Origin: JBDTRY01 sp039931435
GTDB taxonomy: Bacteria > Acidobacteriota > Thermoanaerobaculia > Gp7-AA8
Direction: 5' to 3'
Length of the DNA stretch: 13,728 bases
NCBI GenBank assembly: GCA_039931435.1
Contig: JBDTRY010000090.1
Location: forward strand, 1 to 13,728
Part shown: one piece after another, positions 13,404-13,728 of the stretch
How the letters are laid out: each line of letters opens with the position of its first letter
Numbering within the stretch: position 1 is the stretch's first letter
Translations under genes and position numbers: made by a program
Notes under the pieces: model-generated
Database searches by the model: none
What the model was told of the DNA's origin: nothing
Seen by the model: only the letters and a program-made list of their open reading frames with translations

Positions 13404-13512
13404 ACCGGGAAGGTAGAAGAGATCCTTCGCTCGACGCTTCAGGATGACAGGCCATGGCAGTGGTGTCATGCCTGCGAGGCGGCAGCCTGCGTCGTTCCCC
13501 CGCTTCTAATGA
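13404..13512. repeat. 109-bp exact direct repeat, copy 1
   Basis: This segment is identical, base for base by eye, to 13620-13728; the period is 216 bp. It contains GAGATCCTTCGCTCGACGC followed by TTCAGGATGAC (13419-13449), then AGGCCATGGCAGTGGTGTCA and a G+C-rich tail ending CGCTTCTAATGA. The core is the common environmental-bacterial intergenic motif related to GTCATCCTGAGCGAAGGATCTC read from the other strand. Being non-coding and dispersed, it behaves like a REP/BIME-type element rather than an IS. Confidence 0.85.
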
Positions 13513-13546
13513 AACGCGCTTCGTTCCTGCGGGGTCTGGGGATCTT

Positions 13547-13582
13547 GTCATCCTGGAGGGAGCGCAGCGACCGAAGGATCTC
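13547..13582. repeat. Inverted copy of the repeat core
   Basis: This segment runs from GTCATCCTGG to CGAAGGATCTC. Read on the opposite strand it gives GAGATCCTTCGGTCGC...CAGGATGAC, an imperfect inverse of 13419-13449 and 13635-13665, with about five extra bases in the middle. Together with either flanking copy it could form a long hairpin, the usual palindromic arrangement of BIME-like elements. Confidence 0.65.
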
Positions 13583-13619
13583 GTCAAAGCCGAATAGTGC
13601 CCCTCATCGCCAGATCGCA

Positions 13620-13728
13620 ACCGGGAAGGTAGAAGAGATCCTTCGCTCGACGCTTCAGGATGACAGGCCATGGCAGTGGTGTCATGCCTGCGAGGCGGCA
13701 GCCTGCGTCGTTCCCCCGCTTCTAATGA
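13620..13728. repeat. 109-bp exact direct repeat, copy 2 (cut by window end)
   Basis: Exact copy of 13404-13512 and still identical at the last base, so the true repeat may be longer and the array may continue. If it follows copy 1, the next bases would resemble AACGCGCTTCG (13513 onward). Confidence 0.85.

Noticed and set aside
13107..13671. Minus-strand frames in the 3' repeats with recurring peptide ACHPEASSEGSLLPSR
   Set aside because: The peptide is only a translation of the intergenic repeat, duplicated because the DNA is duplicated.
13404..13728. Possible CRISPR array or transposon end
   Set aside because: The repeat is 109 bp with only two perfect copies and a related inverted core; there are no short regular repeats and spacers, no cas genes and no transposase.

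Overview
The window is ordinary bacterial chromosomal DNA: moderately high G+C, dense genes on both strands, Shine-Dalgarno-led starts, and no rRNA, tRNA, phage or IS genes. The 3' end and one intergenic gap carry dispersed repeats built on the motif GAGATCCTTCG...CAGGATGAC or its complement. Such repeats are common in Acidobacteriota and some other environmental phyla. That and the gene families suggest an aerobic, heterotrophic soil or sediment-type bacterium, possibly Acidobacteriota. The taxonomic guess is weak.

Layout. (1) 3-2310, plus strand: a 5'-truncated NCS1 nucleobase/hydantoin permease, then a beta-ureidopropionase, consistent with the distal end of a reductive pyrimidine-degradation locus. 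(2) 2393-3699: a hemerythrin-like HHE protein with a basic histone-H1-like tail, divergent from a YqgE/AlgH protein. (3) 3742-6736: a membrane O-acyltransferase and an unrecognised protein with a possible C-terminal winged helix (minus strand), and a divergent unrecognised lipoprotein-like exported protein (plus strand). (4) 10709-6765, minus strand: five closely packed genes encoding a DUF2064/TIGR04282-type transferase, an AhpD/carboxymuconolactone-decarboxylase-like protein, an FAD/NAD(P)H flavoprotein, a radical SAM protein with a cysteine-rich C-terminus, and a metallophosphoesterase-fold protein. (5) 10856-13176: a small DUF1272 zinc-ribbon protein, an OsmC-type peroxidase (minus strand) and dihydrolipoyl dehydrogenase. 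(6) 13177-13728: non-coding repeats, with an exact 109-bp duplication that runs into the window edge.

The most interesting part is the five-gene operon. Its last three genes are fused by overlaps or a 2-bp gap, so the products probably act in one pathway. The mix resembles radical SAM/peroxidase-like pairs of arsenosugar and 'rSAM/selenodomain' loci, but the radical SAM protein is of another type and no arsenic methyltransferase or selenium gene is visible. Several members have altered active sites. The phosphoesterase has lost every ligand specific to metal site 1 while keeping those of site 2. The AhpD-like protein has Glu-x-x-Cys instead of Cys-x-x-Cys. The transferase lacks the usual N-terminal and GD-D-P signatures. 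I infer an uncharacterised small-molecule or cofactor tailoring pathway; its product cannot be read from sequence.

The other genes are housekeeping or stress functions. Hemerythrin, OsmC and Lpd fit a microbe coping with oxygen and peroxides.
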